From [Eubacterium] saphenum (lineage in GTDB: Bacteria > Bacillota > Clostridia > Oscillospirales > Ruminococcaceae), in contig SFHN01000113.1 of assembly GCA_004555635.1 (NCBI GenBank), positions 1-5,067 of the forward strand: a DNA stretch of 5,067 nt, given 5' to 3'. This document shows positions 4,958-5,067 of the stretch, piece by piece. Both the position numbers and the translations under genes were made by a program. Numbering within the stretch: position 1 is the stretch's first letter; every line of letters begins with the position of its first letter. The notes under the pieces were generated by a model. The model saw nothing but the letters and a program-made list of their open reading frames with translations. It searched no databases and had not been told where the DNA came from.

Positions 4958-5067
4958 TTACGCGTTAAGCAGACCGAGGAGGATTTCCATACCCTTATCA
5001 ATCTCGTCATATGAAATCGTAAGAGGCGGCAGAAGCCTTACCTTTGTCTTTGCGGTCAGCAGAAGCA
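4958..5067 (-). CDS. argD: Acetylornithine aminotransferase, C-terminal end (partial)
   Basis: Only the last 35 codons are inside the window; the 5' part lies beyond 5067. Read from the complement, the peptide is LLLTAKTKVRLLPPLTIS followed by YDEIDKGMEILLGLLNA and a TAA stop (4958-4960). The K-V-R-L-L-P-P-L-x-I-S pattern followed by an E-I-D-x-G helix is the standard C-terminal end of class III pyridoxal-phosphate aminotransferases of the ArgD type. ArgD moves an amino group from glutamate to N-acetylglutamate semialdehyde, giving N-acetylornithine, which is upstream of the argF step. Closely related aminotransferases (ornithine, GABA or succinylornithine types) share this tail; the argF gene 52 nt downstream makes argD the best choice. 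The catalytic lysine and cofactor motifs are outside the window and cannot be checked. Confidence 0.85.
   Translation of the reverse strand, partial: LLLTAKTKVRLLPPLTISYDEIDKGMEILLGLLNA

Overview
The window looks like a chromosomal segment of a Clostridia-type Firmicute, most plausibly the Oscillospiraceae/Ruminococcaceae. The grounds are the AGGAGG-type ribosome sites, a TTG start, a fused ECF ATPase, GC-leaning codons in the genes against AT-rich intergenic DNA, and an argD-argF pair. The taxon is inferred from style and was not tested by any search.

Layout. Positions 1-387 carry no supported gene. They hold a hairpin (25-52), a terminator with a good T-tract (152-185), a perfect extended -10 promoter (214-222) and a structured leader of roughly 160 nt. 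A tight plus-strand operon follows: a low-molecular-weight protein tyrosine phosphatase (388-849), an EcfT-type transmembrane protein (846-1685, TTG start overlapping the previous stop), an unrecognised 135-aa protein with two predicted membrane segments (1682-2089, ATGA overlap), and a fused two-domain ECF ATPase (2115-3671). The 319-nt convergent gap (3672-3990) is packed with hairpins. Two near-identical 35-nt hairpins differ by one compensatory base-pair change and bracket a bidirectional terminator plus further stem-loops. On the minus strand lie argF, ornithine carbamoyltransferase (3991-4905), and the last 35 codons of argD, acetylornithine aminotransferase (4958-5067, cut by the window edge). 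They form an argD-argF arginine biosynthesis unit.

How it works together. EcfT and the double ATPase make up the energising module of an energy-coupling-factor importer for a vitamin-like micronutrient. No substrate-binding S component is visible, so the substrate is unknown; the S protein may be encoded upstream of the window or elsewhere in the genome. The phosphatase and the small membrane protein are joined to this module by overlapping reading frames, which suggests coupled expression. Their functional link to transport is not established.

Most interesting points: the phosphatase/EcfT/small-membrane-protein/EcfAA gene order without an S gene, and the hairpin-bracketed intergenic block, which looks like a repeat element or a structured RNA rather than a simple terminator.
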